From contig CAJNDS010000347.1 in NCBI GenBank assembly GCA_905221605.1, forward strand, positions 594,001-658,000: a DNA stretch of 64,000 nucleotides, given 5' to 3'. Position numbers and translations under genes: made by a program. Below the pieces are notes generated by a model. The model worked only from the letters and a program-made list of their open reading frames with translations. It was not told where the DNA came from and did not search any database. Origin of the DNA: Symbiodinium natans (taxonomy: Eukaryota; Sar; Dinophyceae; Suessiales; Symbiodiniaceae). Positions 40,073 to 49,646 of the stretch are shown here, one piece after another. The first letter of the stretch is position 1, and the number at the start of each line of letters is the position of its first letter.

Positions 40073-40790
40073 CCCTGCCGAAGACTGCCTGCTAGGAATT
40101 GTTGCCCTGTTATTGTTTACATTTGCACGTTAGTGCCGGGAGCAGCCAGCAGCAACAAGTGGTGCGAAACTGGAATTCGAAGGGGCGCAGATCGGGAAGG
40201 GAAGCGGGTGCTGGGAGCCACTCTATAGTCTTACTGCAAAAGTCAATAGAAAAACAAATTCATTACACTGTAATACCAAACAGCTTCCCGCGAGGCCACC
40301 TCTGCACGATGTGGGCCAGTGCCTCACGTTCGTCTGCTGTGACCTCTGCCATGTCGTGAGACTCGTGAGACCAAGGATGTCCCAAGTCCTAAAGATGCTA
40401 TGTGCTACGTACTAAGTGCCACTACGCCATGCGCTACTGCTGTAGCCTAAATGCCAAAGTGCTGCTGTGCCGCTGTGTGCTGCTACATGCCGCTGCTAGT
40501 CACTGCTTATGTTGCGTGCTGCCGTGCTGCTGCCTGCTGCTGCTGCTGCTGCTGCTGCTTGCTGCCTGTTGCTGTGAACCGCGGCACGAAAATGACCCAA
40601 AACTCAAGGCTGGAAATCACTCGAAATCTCACGCTCAGCCAGGCCCGTAAATGACTCGCCTGCTGGGGGGCATATGTTGGATGCGTGGCCTGAGCTGCAA
40701 TGGCTCCACCAACTTGCTGTTGCTGTTGCTCTGGCGGTCATAAGTTGAAGGGGAATCCAGGTCGGTGTCGATAAAATCGGAAGGCACTTT
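40073..40790. other. Non-coding, with TGC microsatellite
   Basis: GTGCTGCTG-type words and a clean (TGC)n run at 40530-40562. No gene. Confidence 0.6.
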
Positions 40791-41216
40791 GGGAGTGCCC
40801 AACTCCCGCCACAACACAGCTGAGAGGATCGAGAATCTACGTTTGAGGAAGGTTGCTCTAGGAGGTTTCGACGCCAAACTGCATCAGAGTGCAGTTTCAG
40901 GTCTCACAGTAGCATCGCTGCAGCCGATTTTAAGGCCAGAAAATTTGCTCGGAATCGCAACAGGATGCAGTTCTGAGGCTGCGGAGTTGTGGAGTTCCAC
41001 GTTGTTACACTCCACAACTCCGCAGCCTCAGAACTGCATCCTGTTGCGATTCCTCCCTCGCAAATTTTCTGGCCTTAAAACGGCTGCAGCGATGCTACTG
41101 TGAGACCTGAAACTGCACTCTGATGCAGTTTGGCGTCGAAACCTCCTAGAGCAACCTTCCTCAAACGTAGATTCTCGATCCTCTCAGCTGTGTTGTGGCG
41201 GGAGTTGGGCACTCCC
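40791..41216. mobile_element. Fold-back element (near-perfect 205-bp inverted arms)
   Basis: The left arm 40791-40995 and right arm 41009-41216 are reverse complements, with one substitution and one short indel cluster (TTTGCTCGGAATCG against CGATTCCTCCCTCGCAAA). They are separated by a 13-nt loop. The ends are GGGAGTGCCC and GGGCACTCCC, themselves palindromic. No coding capacity. The near identity of the arms implies recent formation or continuing conversion. It could be a MITE-like fold-back transposon. Confidence 0.9.
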
Positions 41217-41420
41217 ACCTCAGAGAGAGGTGTTCATTTGCCGCCGCGACCTGTCTGGCACCTGTCTGGCACCTGTCTGGCACCTGTCTGGCACCTGTCC
41301 GGCACCTGTCTGGCACCCTGTCGCAAACCGTGGCACCCGATTAAGCACTCGAATTTCGGCACTTTGTCGCAAACCGAATTAGTGCCGCGTTTGCTAAAAT
41401 TGGAAGTTACTCACCCGGTG
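41217..41420. other. 11-bp minisatellite and flank
   Basis: Six to seven copies of CACCTGTCTGG occupy 41255-41320. The same unit forms a larger array at 46686-46912. CACTTTGTCGCAAACCG-like words follow. Confidence 0.8.
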
Positions 41421-41435
41421 AGTAACTTTTTTAAG

Positions 41436-42560
41436 TGGGGGTTGTCCGAGGGGGGTCCCAGGTGGGAGGTCCGAGGGAGGTCCGAGGTGTGGCCGTTGTG
41501 ATAAAGCTACCGATTTTTATGCTTTGTGACAAGCATTCCTATCTTTTTTGCATGGGTGGGAGGTTCCAGGTGGGAGGTCCCAGGTGGGAGGTCCCAGGTG
41601 GGAGGTCCCGAGGTGGGAGGTCCGAGGTGGGAGGTCCGAGGTGTGGCCGTTGTGATAAAGCTACCGATTTTTATGCTTTGTGACAGGCCTTCCTATTTTT
41701 TTTGCATGGGTGGGAGGTCCCGAGGTGGGAGGTCCGAGGTGGGAGGTCCGAGGTGGGAGGTTCGAGGTGTGGCCGTTGTGACAAAGCTGCCGATTTTTTA
41801 TGCTTTGTCAGGCCTTCCTATCTTTTTTTGCATGGGTGGGGGGTCCCAGGTGGGAGGTCCCAGGTGGGAGGTCCAAGGTGGGAGGTCCCGAGGTGGGAGG
41901 TCCGAGGTGGGAGGTGAGAGGTCCGAGGTGGGAGGTCCGAGGTGTGGCCGTTGTGACAAAGCTACCGATTTTTATGCTTTGTGACAGGCCTTCCTATCTT
42001 TTTTGCATGGGTGGGAGGTCCCGAGGTGGGAGGTCCGAGGTGGGAGGTCCGAGGTGGGAGGTCCGAGGTGGGAGGTTCGAGGTGTGGCCGTTGTGAAGCT
42101 GCCGATTTTTTATGCTTTGTGACAGGAGAAGGGCTTAAGGGAAGGGCTTAAGGGAGGGGGCTTCAGGGAAGGGCTCAAGGGAAGGGCTTAAGGGAGGGGC
42201 TTCAGGGAGGGGGCTTAAGGGAGGGCTTAAGGGAGGGCTTAAGGAAGGGCTTGAGGAAGGGCTTAAGGGAGGAGCTCAAGGGAGGGGCTTAAGGGAAGCC
42301 TTAAGGGAGGGGCTTACGGAGGGGCGCCTTCCTATTTTTTTGCATGGGTGGGAGGTTCCAGGTGGGAGGTCCCAGGTGGGAGGTCCCAGGTGGGAGGTCC
42401 GAGGTGGGAGGTCCGAGGTGGGAGGTCCGAGGTGTGGCCGTTGTGACAAAGCCGATTTTTATGCTTTGTGAGAAGCCTTCCTATTTTTCTTGCATGGGTG
42501 GGAGGTCCGAGTGGGAGGTCCGAGGTGGGAGGTCCGGTTTAAGGCCTTTGTGATGCGTGG
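41436..42560 (+). repeat. GGTGGGAGGTCCGA minisatellite with higher-order structure
   Basis: Blocks of a 13-14-bp unit (GTGGGAGGTCCGAG and variants with CCCAG) alternate with a fixed ~75-bp spacer containing GTGGCCGTTGTGA, AAAGCT-CCGATTTTTATGC, TTTGTGACAGGCCTTCCTAT and TTTGCATGGGTGGGAGGT. Spacer copies start near 41477, 41649, 41771, 41946, 42087 and 42433, giving a higher-order period of 120-350 bp. A different 13-bp unit, AGGGCTTAAGGGA, interrupts at 42126-42330. Confidence 0.85.
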
Positions 42561-43049
42561 GTGGGAGGTCCGAGGTGGGAGGCACGAGAGGCGAGCTCGA
42601 GTTTTTGCAGTAACGCTTTTTCTAAAGTGCTCTGCTGGCTTCCTGCCCTTGCCCGGTTTCCTCCCGACTCTCTTCAGGGAATTTCAGGCCCCAAGCCTTG
42701 GGTTTCCTCCCTCACCCCTTCAGGGTGTTCAGGCCCCAGCCCCCTTGCTCCCGCGTAGGTGTGCCCTTCGAGTGCCCTGCTCTAAGCCCGAACCCTCCCC
42801 GGGGGTCGCCCCCCCTGACCCTACGTCAAGCCCTCTACATGTCCGCGCCGCGCCGTTTTGCTCGAACTCCACCTAGCACACGGAGCACAAACCACTTCAG
42901 CACACCTCATTCCCAGCACATGTCAGGCAGCGCAAGCAACATGATTGAGGGTGTGGAAAACCTGGGTAAGGTTTGTAGCCTCGAGGCCTAGCTCTAAGGA
43001 GCGCTCGATATTTTTAGGAGTCACGGAGACGGAGCCGGAGCCGGTGGCG
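42561..43049. other. GC-rich non-coding segment before the first plus-strand gene
   Basis: Base composition rises sharply here. CTTCAGGG and CAGGCCCC phrases recur, and similar text is seen at 45.4-45.7 kb. The open frame running into the next gene begins at a TTG, so no start upstream of 43050 is supported. Confidence 0.5.
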
Positions 43050-44399
43050 ATGGCTTTGTTCCGCGCGTGGATGTATGCTGTGCCACTGGCCCTTTTGCTT
43101 CGCTTCACCTGCGCTGGCGAGGATAGGCCCGAGGATCGGCCTGAGCCTCGGGAGCCGGAGGATCGGCCAGCTGAGGCGACGGGACCAGCTGCGGGACCAG
43201 CTGAGGCGACGGTCCTCGAGGCCAACATTGGAGAGGCTCTGACTGTGGTGGACCCCGAGGCCAACCCTGGAGAAGCAGCTCTGACTGTGGTCGATTCGAC
43301 CGACCATGCACAGCTCGCGACCGAGGAGGAGGTGGGCGAGATCATCGTGCAGATCCACTCCTTGCACCTCGAGGACATGGTGAACGAGCGCCTAAAGCGT
43401 GAGACCATGGTTCACGTGAGCTGGCGCAACGTCGTCTACGTGGTGACCCAGGGCCAAATACACTCTTTTTATGCGCAGAAGAAGGAGGCCGGCAAAGAGA
43501 AGAACAAGGAACAGGCTGGGGGAGGTGCCAGCTCGGATTCTGAAGCCTCCTCCTCTTCTTCGAGCAAAAAGGCTGAGCGGCTGCAGGAGATGGCTGATCG
43601 GAACCGGGAGGAGGAGCTTCGCGAGGTGGAGGATGAAAGGGCCAGGCGTGCGACCTCTGCTGAGCGGGAGGCGGAGGAGTGGGCAGAGGAGCAGGCGCGA
43701 GACGCACGACGGGCAGCGGCTCGCCGGCGCATCCTGGATGAAGAAGCCAAAAGAAGGGAAACCGCTGCTGCAGCCACCGCTGCGAAGGAGGCTGCGGATG
43801 AGCTGGCTTTCAGAGCCCGGGTTCAGACCGCGGTCCAGGAGCACTTGTCCCAGTCTCTGCAAGAGGAGCGCCAGTTGCCGGTCCTGACCCAGCTTGTTCT
43901 TCAGCAACAGCAGATGCTGCGGCAGCAACAGCAGCTTCAGCAGCAGCAGCAACAGCAGCTAAAGGAGCTGCAGGGTTTCTGCAACCAGCTCCTCCAGCTG
44001 GGCGCGCGCCAGGAAGACGCGCGGAACCGCCACTTCCACCTGATCATGAACCGGTTCTTGGAGACCGTGACCGTGCAGCTGGGCCAGTCTATGAAGCCAG
44101 CTACGACGCCAGGTGGGACCAAGACCCCGACGAGAACCACACCGACCACTCCCAGGCTACCACGTTGCCAGATCTGCGACGCGTGCAAGCACGTGGCGAA
44201 GAACCCGCGGTCGAGGTTGCACTGCGAGCGCTGGCGGGGGTCCACTTTGGCAGAGGTCCGCCAGAAGGGCGGGGAGAAGGTGGAGGAGCCGGAGGCTGCG
44301 GAGGCTTCTGATCTGGAGGAGAAGGACGAGGACGAGGCCTCGCAACCAGCTTTGATTTCAGCAGCTCCTTTTGTTTTTATATTCAATCGAGTCCCTTAA
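43050..44399 (+). CDS. Predicted secreted or anchored Q-rich coiled-coil protein
   Basis: 449 codons from the ATG at 43050. Residues 1-24 (MALFRAWMYAVPLALLLRF, then TCAGE) look like a signal peptide or a single N-terminal membrane anchor. Next is an EDRPE/PAEAT repeat-like acidic stretch. From about residue 140 to 320 there is a long charged helix (EEVGEIIVQI, then ER/EA-rich), followed by a Gln block of LQQQQQQQ type. A compact C-terminal Cys region CQICDACKHVAK with RLHCERW comes before a final acidic tail. No family is recognised. It has no TAAA tract at its start, unlike the viral genes to the right. Function unknown. Confidence 0.55.
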   Translation: MALFRAWMYAVPLALLLRFTCAGEDRPEDRPEPREPEDRPAEATGPAAGPAEATVLEANIGEALTVVDPEANPGEAALTVVDSTDHAQLATEEEVGEIIVQIHSLHLEDMVNERLKRETMVHVSWRNVVYVVTQGQIHSFYAQKKEAGKEKNKEQAGGGASSDSEASSSSSSKKAERLQEMADRNREEELREVEDERARRATSAEREAEEWAEEQARDARRAAARRRILDEEAKRRETAAAATAAKEAADELAFRARVQTAVQEHLSQSLQEERQLPVLTQLVLQQQQMLRQQQQLQQQQQQQLKELQGFCNQLLQLGARQEDARNRHFHLIMNRFLETVTVQLGQSMKPATTPGGTKTPTRTTPTTPRLPRCQICDACKHVAKNPRSRLHCERWRGSTLAEVRQKGGEKVEEPEAAEASDLEEKDEDEASQPALISAAPFVFIFNRVP

Positions 44400-44406
44400 T
44401 CCCTTT

Positions 44407-44475
44407 GGTCCCTCCCCTGGTCCCTAGTTGAGTCCCTCCCCTGGTCCCTAGTTGAGTCCCTCCCCTGGTCCCTGA
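44407..44475 (+). repeat. 24-bp tandem repeat, three copies
   Basis: GTCCCTCCCCTGGTCCCTAG + TTGA units at 44408, 44432 and 44456, directly after the preceding stop. Confidence 0.9.
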
Positions 44476-44800
44476 GAAGCAAAGGCAGTCACCCGACTTT
44501 GGCGTCGACCCCTTCGCCGCGGCGGCGGCTGGGGAGGCTGCTGCGGAGGCGCCTGGGCGAAGCAGCAAGGCGGCACCTGGGCGAAGCAGCAGGGTTGGGC
44601 GAAGCGGCAAGGAGAAGAACGAGAAGAAGGACAAGAAGGGCAAGAAGGACAAGAAGGACCAGAAGGAGAAGAAGGGCCGCGAAGCTCCCCAGCGAGACGT
44701 GCTGGGCAAGAGGGGGCCTGAGGGGGGCGGAGACGGCGGAGCCCCAGGGAGCCTCCGCATCCGCTTTGTGGGAGGCCGAGCGGTTTTCGCCGCATGAGGC
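44476..44800. other. GC-rich, no firm gene
   Basis: GGGCGAAGCAGCA repeats near 44565-44605 and GAAGAAGGACAAGAAGG repeats near 44605-44680 read as Arg- or Lys-rich peptide in one frame. Simple-sequence origin is more likely than a gene. Confidence 0.5.
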
Positions 44801-45121
44801 GGCGCCGTGGTGGTGGCGCCTTGGTGGCGCTGTGGTGGCGCCTTGGTGGCGCCTTGGTGGCGGCGCTGTGGTGGCGCCGTGGTGGTGGCGCTGTGGTGGC
44901 GCTGTGGTGCCTTTGGTGGCGCCGTGGTGGCGCTGTGGTGGCGCCGTGGTGGCGCTGTGGTGCCTTTGGTGGCGCTGTTGTGGCGCTGTGGTGCCTTTGG
45001 TGGCGCTGTGGTGGCGCCTTGGTGGCCCCGTGGTGGCGCTGTGGTGGCGCCGTGGTGGCGCTGTGGCGCTGTGGTGCCTTTGGTGGCGCTGGCGGCGCCT
45101 GTGGTGGCGCCTTGGTGGCGT
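44801..45121 (+). repeat. GTGGTGGCGC minisatellite
   Basis: Imperfect GGTGGCGCYKTGGTGGCGC and GTGGTGCCTTTGGTGGCG units over 320 bp. The long Trp/Gly or His/Thr frames across it on both strands are artefacts. Confidence 0.9.
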
Positions 45122-45905
45122 GACACGCGTAGGCGGAAACCCGGGGACCACGCCCCGTCGCGGGTTTAAAGGGATTATTTAACGCAGGGGTGGTATTACA
45201 AGAGTTTTTGGGTGCCTAGGGTGGTCCTCCCCGGGTGCCGGGTTTTCTTAGTCATAGAGCATAGGCAGCAAGACTTTAGGGGGGGCACCCGGGAGCGGTG
45301 GTCAATGGTAAAGCGACGGGTCGCCGGGGGGGCTTGGGCCCTGGCGTAGAGGGGTGAGTTTCTCACACGTGCACCACGGAGCCAAAAAGGGTGAGTGCGC
45401 GTGGGCTTCCCCCAACCCCTTCGGTTGCCCCCACCCCCTAGGAGGGTGCCTGAACCCCTTGTGCGGTTTCCTCCCGTCCCTTGTCCTCCCTCAAAGTCCC
45501 GAGCCCGCCCCCCGGAACCTCCCCCGCGGCCCTGTGCGTCCCTAAGCCACCCGTAAGGCCCTGAGGGTGTTCCCCCCTTCCAGGGTCTTTCAGGGCACCC
45601 GAGCCCCGGGGCTGCCAACCCTAGGTCCTGAGACCCTTAGGCCCCGCCTGGTTGTCCCCCCGTCTTCTGCTTCCTCCGCCGTCCGCCGCCCCCGCCGCCC
45701 CGAGCCCCTAGCCCACCTGGTTCCGTGACCTCTCCCTGTCCTTTGCTCCTGCGTCTCGAACCCCTGCACTCCCACAGCCCCTTTCGGCCAAAGACTGCGC
45801 GTGAGCCTCACAGCAAGCATATCCCAGCAAAGACTGCGTAGCTCCAGGGCAACATCCAGCACATCCCAGCAAAAACTGCGTAGCTCCAGGGCTCTGCTTA
45901 GGACC
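45122..45905. other. Non-coding GC-rich spacer
   Basis: No gene. A duplicated CATCCCAGCAAARACTGCGT AGCTCCAGGGC phrase lies at about 45818-45895, just before the next gene. GGTTTCCTCCC phrases resemble 42.65 kb. Confidence 0.55.
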
Positions 45906-46604
45906 ATGGCTCACTCGTGCCCGGACTGCGCCAAGAGCTTCCGCGACGCCAGCGGGCTGCGGAGGCACGTGAGCTCCGTGCACCTGAAGGAGCGGCCCTT
46001 TCGGTGCCAGCAGTGCGAGGACACCTTCGGCACGAAATGGTCTCTGGAGCGGCATGTCAGGATCCGCCACGAGAACCTGAGGCCTCACCGCTGCGAGCTG
46101 TGCGAGGCGAGCTTCCACCAGGCGGGCGACCTCAAGAAGCACCTGGAGAGCCACGCCAAGCGACGGAAGCTGGGGGTGCCCCGCGAGACCACGGTTGCAA
46201 ACTGGCTGGAGGGGGCGGACGTCAGCTTCGAGAGGGGCGTCAGGGTGGACTTCCGGGACGGCGAGGAGCCCCTCTTCGCCCGCGTCGACTTTCTGGTGCG
46301 GCAGCCCTGGGGCCTGGTGGCGCTGGAGGTCGACGAGCACCAGCACAAGCTGCGAGACACGGAGAGGGAGGCCCGAAGGATGCGGCGGATCCGGGCTGCC
46401 CTGTCGCTGGCCAAGGTGGTGCGCTACAACCCGGACGAGTTCACCGTGGACGGCCGGGCGGGGGAGGTCACGGCCAACGAGCGCCACCGCAGGCTGCTGG
46501 ACTCCCTGGCGGCGGCTCCGGAGGCTGGCTTCGAGGAGGTGCGCCTCTTCTACGACGAGGGTCCCGAGGCCACAAGCGCCACGGGAAGCGCCGGTGTGCG
46601 ATGA
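45906..46604 (+). CDS. C2H2 zinc-finger / PD-(D/E)XK nuclease fusion
   Basis: 232 codons from the ATG at 45906 (the frame is open 35 codons further up, without ATG). Three canonical C2H2 fingers lie at residues 5-26 (CPDC...HVSSVH), 34-55 (CQQC...HVRIRH) and 63-83 (CELC...HLESH), joined by short linkers. A 30-residue basic bridge leads to a nuclease-like domain: ARVDFLV (Asp128), VALEVDEHQH (Glu141, Asp143, His145/147), REARRMRRI and VVRYNPDEF. This order (D...ExDEHQH...R-M...RYNPD) is that of a restriction/Vsr-like endonuclease family common in giant viruses and algae. The fusion would direct cleavage to a chosen DNA site, like an engineered zinc-finger nuclease. Possible roles are homing, defence or element mobility. 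No viral TAAA start signal. Confidence 0.75.
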   Translation: MAHSCPDCAKSFRDASGLRRHVSSVHLKERPFRCQQCEDTFGTKWSLERHVRIRHENLRPHRCELCEASFHQAGDLKKHLESHAKRRKLGVPRETTVANWLEGADVSFERGVRVDFRDGEEPLFARVDFLVRQPWGLVALEVDEHQHKLRDTEREARRMRRIRAALSLAKVVRYNPDEFTVDGRAGEVTANERHRRLLDSLAAAPEAGFEEVRLFYDEGPEATSATGSAGVR

Positions 46605-46685
46605 AGGAAAATGAAGGCCAGGGGTTCGAGTTCCTGTGTTTTGGTTGTGCAGCCCGTCGCACCGCGCGCCCGTCGCGCCGCGCGC

Positions 46686-46912
46686 ACCTGTCTGGCACCT
46701 GTCTGGCACCTGTCTGGCACCTGTCTGGCACCTGTCTGGCACCTGTCGTCGTGCGCCCGTCGCTCCATGTCTGGCACCTGTCTGGCACCTGTCTGGCACC
46801 TGTCTGGCACCTGTCTGGCACCTGTCGTCGTGCGCCCGTCGCACCTCCATGTCTGGCACCTGTCTGGCACCTGTCTGGCACCTGTCTGGCACCTGTCTGG
46901 CACCTGTCGTCG
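46686..46912 (+). repeat. CACCTGTCTGG 11-bp minisatellite
   Basis: Three blocks of five to six units each, separated by TCGTCGTGCGCCCGTCGC-type spacers, in the 3' flank of the zinc-finger nuclease gene. Same unit as at 41255-41320. Confidence 0.95.
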
Positions 46913-47042
46913 TTCGTGCGCGCCCGCTGCCTTTACCTCGTTCAGGCTGCCGGCTTGTTCGTGTTTGCCCTTGTAAAGCAATTGTGCCGACTCAGCAAGA
47001 TTTGCACTCAAGGCGATCCGCTAGGACCTCGACTTCCGAGCC

Positions 47043-48773
47043 ATGCCCTCTCAGCACGCTCCCGAGCGGTCCCAGATTCAGACTCTGAGGGCCAAGATCG
47101 ACACGGGGCGCATGACGGCTTCGGGTGGCCGCGTCGGCAGGGAGCTCACGGAGGAGGAGCTGGAAGCATGCCGCCAGAAGCTGGTCGACCTGGAGGAGAA
47201 GCGGGAGCAGGGCATCCGAGACCGCAAGGTGGCCAAGGAGACTCTCGACAACACCGAGCAGCTCAAGGAGGGCCAGGCAGAAATCCTCAAGGTGATGAAA
47301 GCGGGCTTCGAGGGGCTGAACCAGCGCATGGACCTCGTGATCGCGCCGCCCGACTCCAGCGCCAACCTCCGGCTGCAGGCCAGGGAAGCGGCCAAACGCG
47401 AGAGGGAGGAGGAGAAGCTGCGCCAGCAGTTGCAGCTGGGCATTCCGCTGGGGCAGGGCGATGTCTACCAGGGCACGGTCCTCTTCAAGGCCGACGCGCT
47501 GGACCGCCTGGAGGAGTTTCGCGAGAGGGACCTGGAGGCCTATGTGGTCGTGCTTGGCTTCAAGGCCCGGTTGGTGATGGTCACCCGGCAGCACGCTGTG
47601 GTGCAGCTGATGCCGCCGTTGGACCTCTCGAACCTGAAAGCCCATAGCAACGCCATCGCATCCAACGGCGTGAGGCTGCAGGGCTTCCACGGCGGCGTGG
47701 TCCACGACCGCCTGGTGTGGAAGGCGGCGGCGCTTCTGGGCGAAGATGGCAAAAGGCTGCCCAAGCAGGCGATCCTGCGCTTCCTCATCCCGAACCCGAC
47801 CCGCTTGGTGGAGAAGCTACCCGTTGCCGAGATTCGACCTGCGAAGCGCCGTGCGGTGGCGCTCGAGACCATGGAGGCCCACTGGGAGACCGAGAAGGAG
47901 CGCGTCGAGCCCACCGAGCCGGAGCCGATCAAGGAGTCGGAGCCGACCGAGGAGCCGACCAAGGCGCCGGAGCCCATCGACCCGGAGCCGACCGAGGAGC
48001 CGACCAAGGCGACCAAGGCGCCGGAGCCCATCGAGGAGCAGCCGACCAAGGAGCCGACCAAGGCGCCCGAGCCGGGGTCGACCAAGGAGCCAGAGCCCTC
48101 CGAGCCCAAGGAGCTGTGGGAGATGACGGTGCATGGCAGGGTCGTGCGCTTCAGCATTGAGCAGAACGTCGGCTATAGCCCGCTGGGGCCGGTCCGGGAG
48201 GTGAAGATGGAGCCGGGCGACGCCGACTTCCTGGCCCCGATCCACTACCACCCCAAGGGCATCGTGTTCTATAAGGAGGGCCTCTACCACATCGATCCGG
48301 ACTTTTGGAGCAAGAATGTCACCCAGGTCGCGAAGGAGATCGAGCCAACTTCTCCGCAGCCTACGCCCACCGAGGAGCTCACTGCCGAGGTCCCGGAGGC
48401 CCAGCCCGTCATCGAGGAAAAGGTCGGCTCTGAGGTGGCCAGCACGGCGGCCCCCGAGACGGAGGCGTCAGAGGCGCCCGAGGCTGGCGAGCTTCAGGTG
48501 CGGTGCGGGCTCAGCGGCTTCGAGCTGGAGGACAACTGGTTCCAGCTGAACGCCAACAGCCTGGAGACGTTTCGGGAGGCCGAGCCCATCGTGAAGGCCC
48601 TCTTCGAGAACAAGACCTTGACGGCCTGCAGGTTGATGTGGAGCGAGGAAGGCGGCAAGCAGCGGTGGACTCGGCAAACGAAACCCTTCGTCATCACGAG
48701 GAACTCCACCGTGAGCTGCGGCGGGAAGGCCGCGGACCCGGAGGTCGGCATCGTGGAGGTGCACTTCTTGTAG
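47043..48773 (+). CDS. Unknown protein with coiled coil and EPT-rich repeats
   Basis: 576 codons from an ATG. Residues about 30-140 form a charged coiled coil (EEELEACRQKLVDLEEKREQ and AAKREREEEKLRQQ). A globular part with FKARLVMVTRQHAVVQL follows. About 285-360 is an in-frame repeat of PTEEPTKAPEPIDPE type, then EVKMEPGDADFLAP and IHYHPKGIVFYKEGLYHID, and after a second acidic linker a C-terminal domain with RCGLSGFELEDNWFQLN and CRLMWSEEGG. No known fold could be named. The repeat is likely a flexible linker between two domains. It lacks the viral TAAA start and follows the nuclease gene by 438 bp on the same strand. Confidence 0.6.
   Translation: MPSQHAPERSQIQTLRAKIDTGRMTASGGRVGRELTEEELEACRQKLVDLEEKREQGIRDRKVAKETLDNTEQLKEGQAEILKVMKAGFEGLNQRMDLVIAPPDSSANLRLQAREAAKREREEEKLRQQLQLGIPLGQGDVYQGTVLFKADALDRLEEFRERDLEAYVVVLGFKARLVMVTRQHAVVQLMPPLDLSNLKAHSNAIASNGVRLQGFHGGVVHDRLVWKAAALLGEDGKRLPKQAILRFLIPNPTRLVEKLPVAEIRPAKRRAVALETMEAHWETEKERVEPTEPEPIKESEPTEEPTKAPEPIDPEPTEEPTKATKAPEPIEEQPTKEPTKAPEPGSTKEPEPSEPKELWEMTVHGRVVRFSIEQNVGYSPLGPVREVKMEPGDADFLAPIHYHPKGIVFYKEGLYHIDPDFWSKNVTQVAKEIEPTSPQPTPTEELTAEVPEAQPVIEEKVGSEVASTAAPETEASEAPEAGELQVRCGLSGFELEDNWFQLNANSLETFREAEPIVKALFENKTLTACRLMWSEEGGKQRWTRQTKPFVITRNSTVSCGGKAADPEVGIVEVHFL
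47935..48092 (+). repeat. In-frame GAGCCGACC(A/G)AGG repeats
   Basis: CGGAGCCGACCRAGGAGCCG-like units repeat in frame and encode the Glu/Pro/Thr linker. This is a source of length polymorphism. Confidence 0.85.
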
Positions 48774-49085
48774 CTCTTAGTTTTGGTTTTGTGCCGGCCA
48801 GCACAGCAGAGGGAGCCCCTGTACAGGTGTGTGGAAGCCCCGCCCGCCCGGCGTTTAGTGTTTTCCGCTGGGGCCCCTGACGGCCAGCAAAAGCACCGGT
48901 GGCATTTCCGCCCAGAAAAAAAGGAAGAGCTCCGAGTCCGTTGCGTTGACTTGAGCTGCAAGGGTTGAGAGCTGTTTGGACCCCGACCCAACCCACCCGA
49001 GTGCCTCACCCCCGAGCTTTTTGTGAACGTGTTCCCGGGGCAGCCTCTTTTCAGCACAAACCTTGTGGGGCACAGGTGAGCAGCC
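48774..49085. other. Intergenic spacer
   Basis: About 310 bp between two plus-strand genes. A short A-run (CAGAAAAAAAGGAAG) lies near 48912. Nothing else recognised. Confidence 0.6.
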
Positions 49086-49646
49086 ATGGACTTGTGCAGC
49101 TTGACGCGCGCCTCTCTGCTGGAGCACGTGGTGAGCTTCTTGGTGCCGGATGAGTGGCGAGCAGGATCCTCTTTGGCTCGGATTTGCTTGAACCGGATGG
49201 TGGCCCGGATGGTGGAGAAGCCGGCCTACAACCACGAGTGCATGGTGATCAGCCGCAGTGCCCTGTCCCTGCTGTCCGCGTCTCGGATCTGTGCGGTGCA
49301 GCTCGCGGAGCTCCGAGCCAGGATCAACAATTTCCAGCTGGATCTCCACTTGTCCTTCATTGGCGGCTGCCTGGATCAGCTGGCGCACAGCGGCGCCGAA
49401 CATGCTGAGCTGCGAGCCTTGGCGATCACGGTCGACAGGTTCATGATGGTGAGGGCGTCCTTTGGCCGTCAGCATGCTCTGGAGCAGTCCATGCTCCGGG
49501 TTTGGACGAGGAGGCGCGGTTCGAGAGTCCTGAACGATGATCAGCTCATTTCAGCTGCGGGGCTGGAGCTGCTGACAATGGAGCCTTTGGAGGTAGCTGT
49601 CGAGGAGGTCGTGGTGGACGGTGAGCCGCAGGGCTTGTGGGTTTAG
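49086..49646 (+). CDS. F-box-like protein 1
   Basis: 186 codons from an ATG. The N-terminal 50 residues (LTRASLLEHVVSFLVPDEWR, then SSLARICL) resemble an F-box: Leu/Pro-start, VVSFL helix, and a later W/R pair. The rest is helical (ALSLLSASR, QLAELRARI, HALEQSMLRVW). The next gene (49891) is a paralogue, with VLEEIVGYLLPAEWLDGRD, RMVARMVE/RMAGRMFE, NHE, ELRALAIT/ELRSLQIT and RQHALEQSML/RRHALEQALL at matching positions. If a true F-box, it would recruit SCF ubiquitin ligase; viruses and transposable elements are known to carry F-box genes. The identification is moderate, because the signature is short. Confidence 0.5.
   Translation: MDLCSLTRASLLEHVVSFLVPDEWRAGSSLARICLNRMVARMVEKPAYNHECMVISRSALSLLSASRICAVQLAELRARINNFQLDLHLSFIGGCLDQLAHSGAEHAELRALAITVDRFMMVRASFGRQHALEQSMLRVWTRRRGSRVLNDDQLISAAGLELLTMEPLEVAVEEVVVDGEPQGLWV

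Noticed and set aside
42126-42330. CRISPR-like regular array
   Set aside because: The AGGGCTTAAGGGA units are contiguous minisatellite copies without unique spacers; eukaryotic context.
44800-45180. Long Trp/Gly, His/Thr and Arg-rich frames on both strands
   Set aside because: All are produced by the GTGGTGGCGC minisatellite; frames in several phases are open for the same reason.
46460-47010. Minus-strand proteins with CQTGARQVPDR repeats
   Set aside because: Translation of the CACCTGTCTGG minisatellite in the wrong strand.
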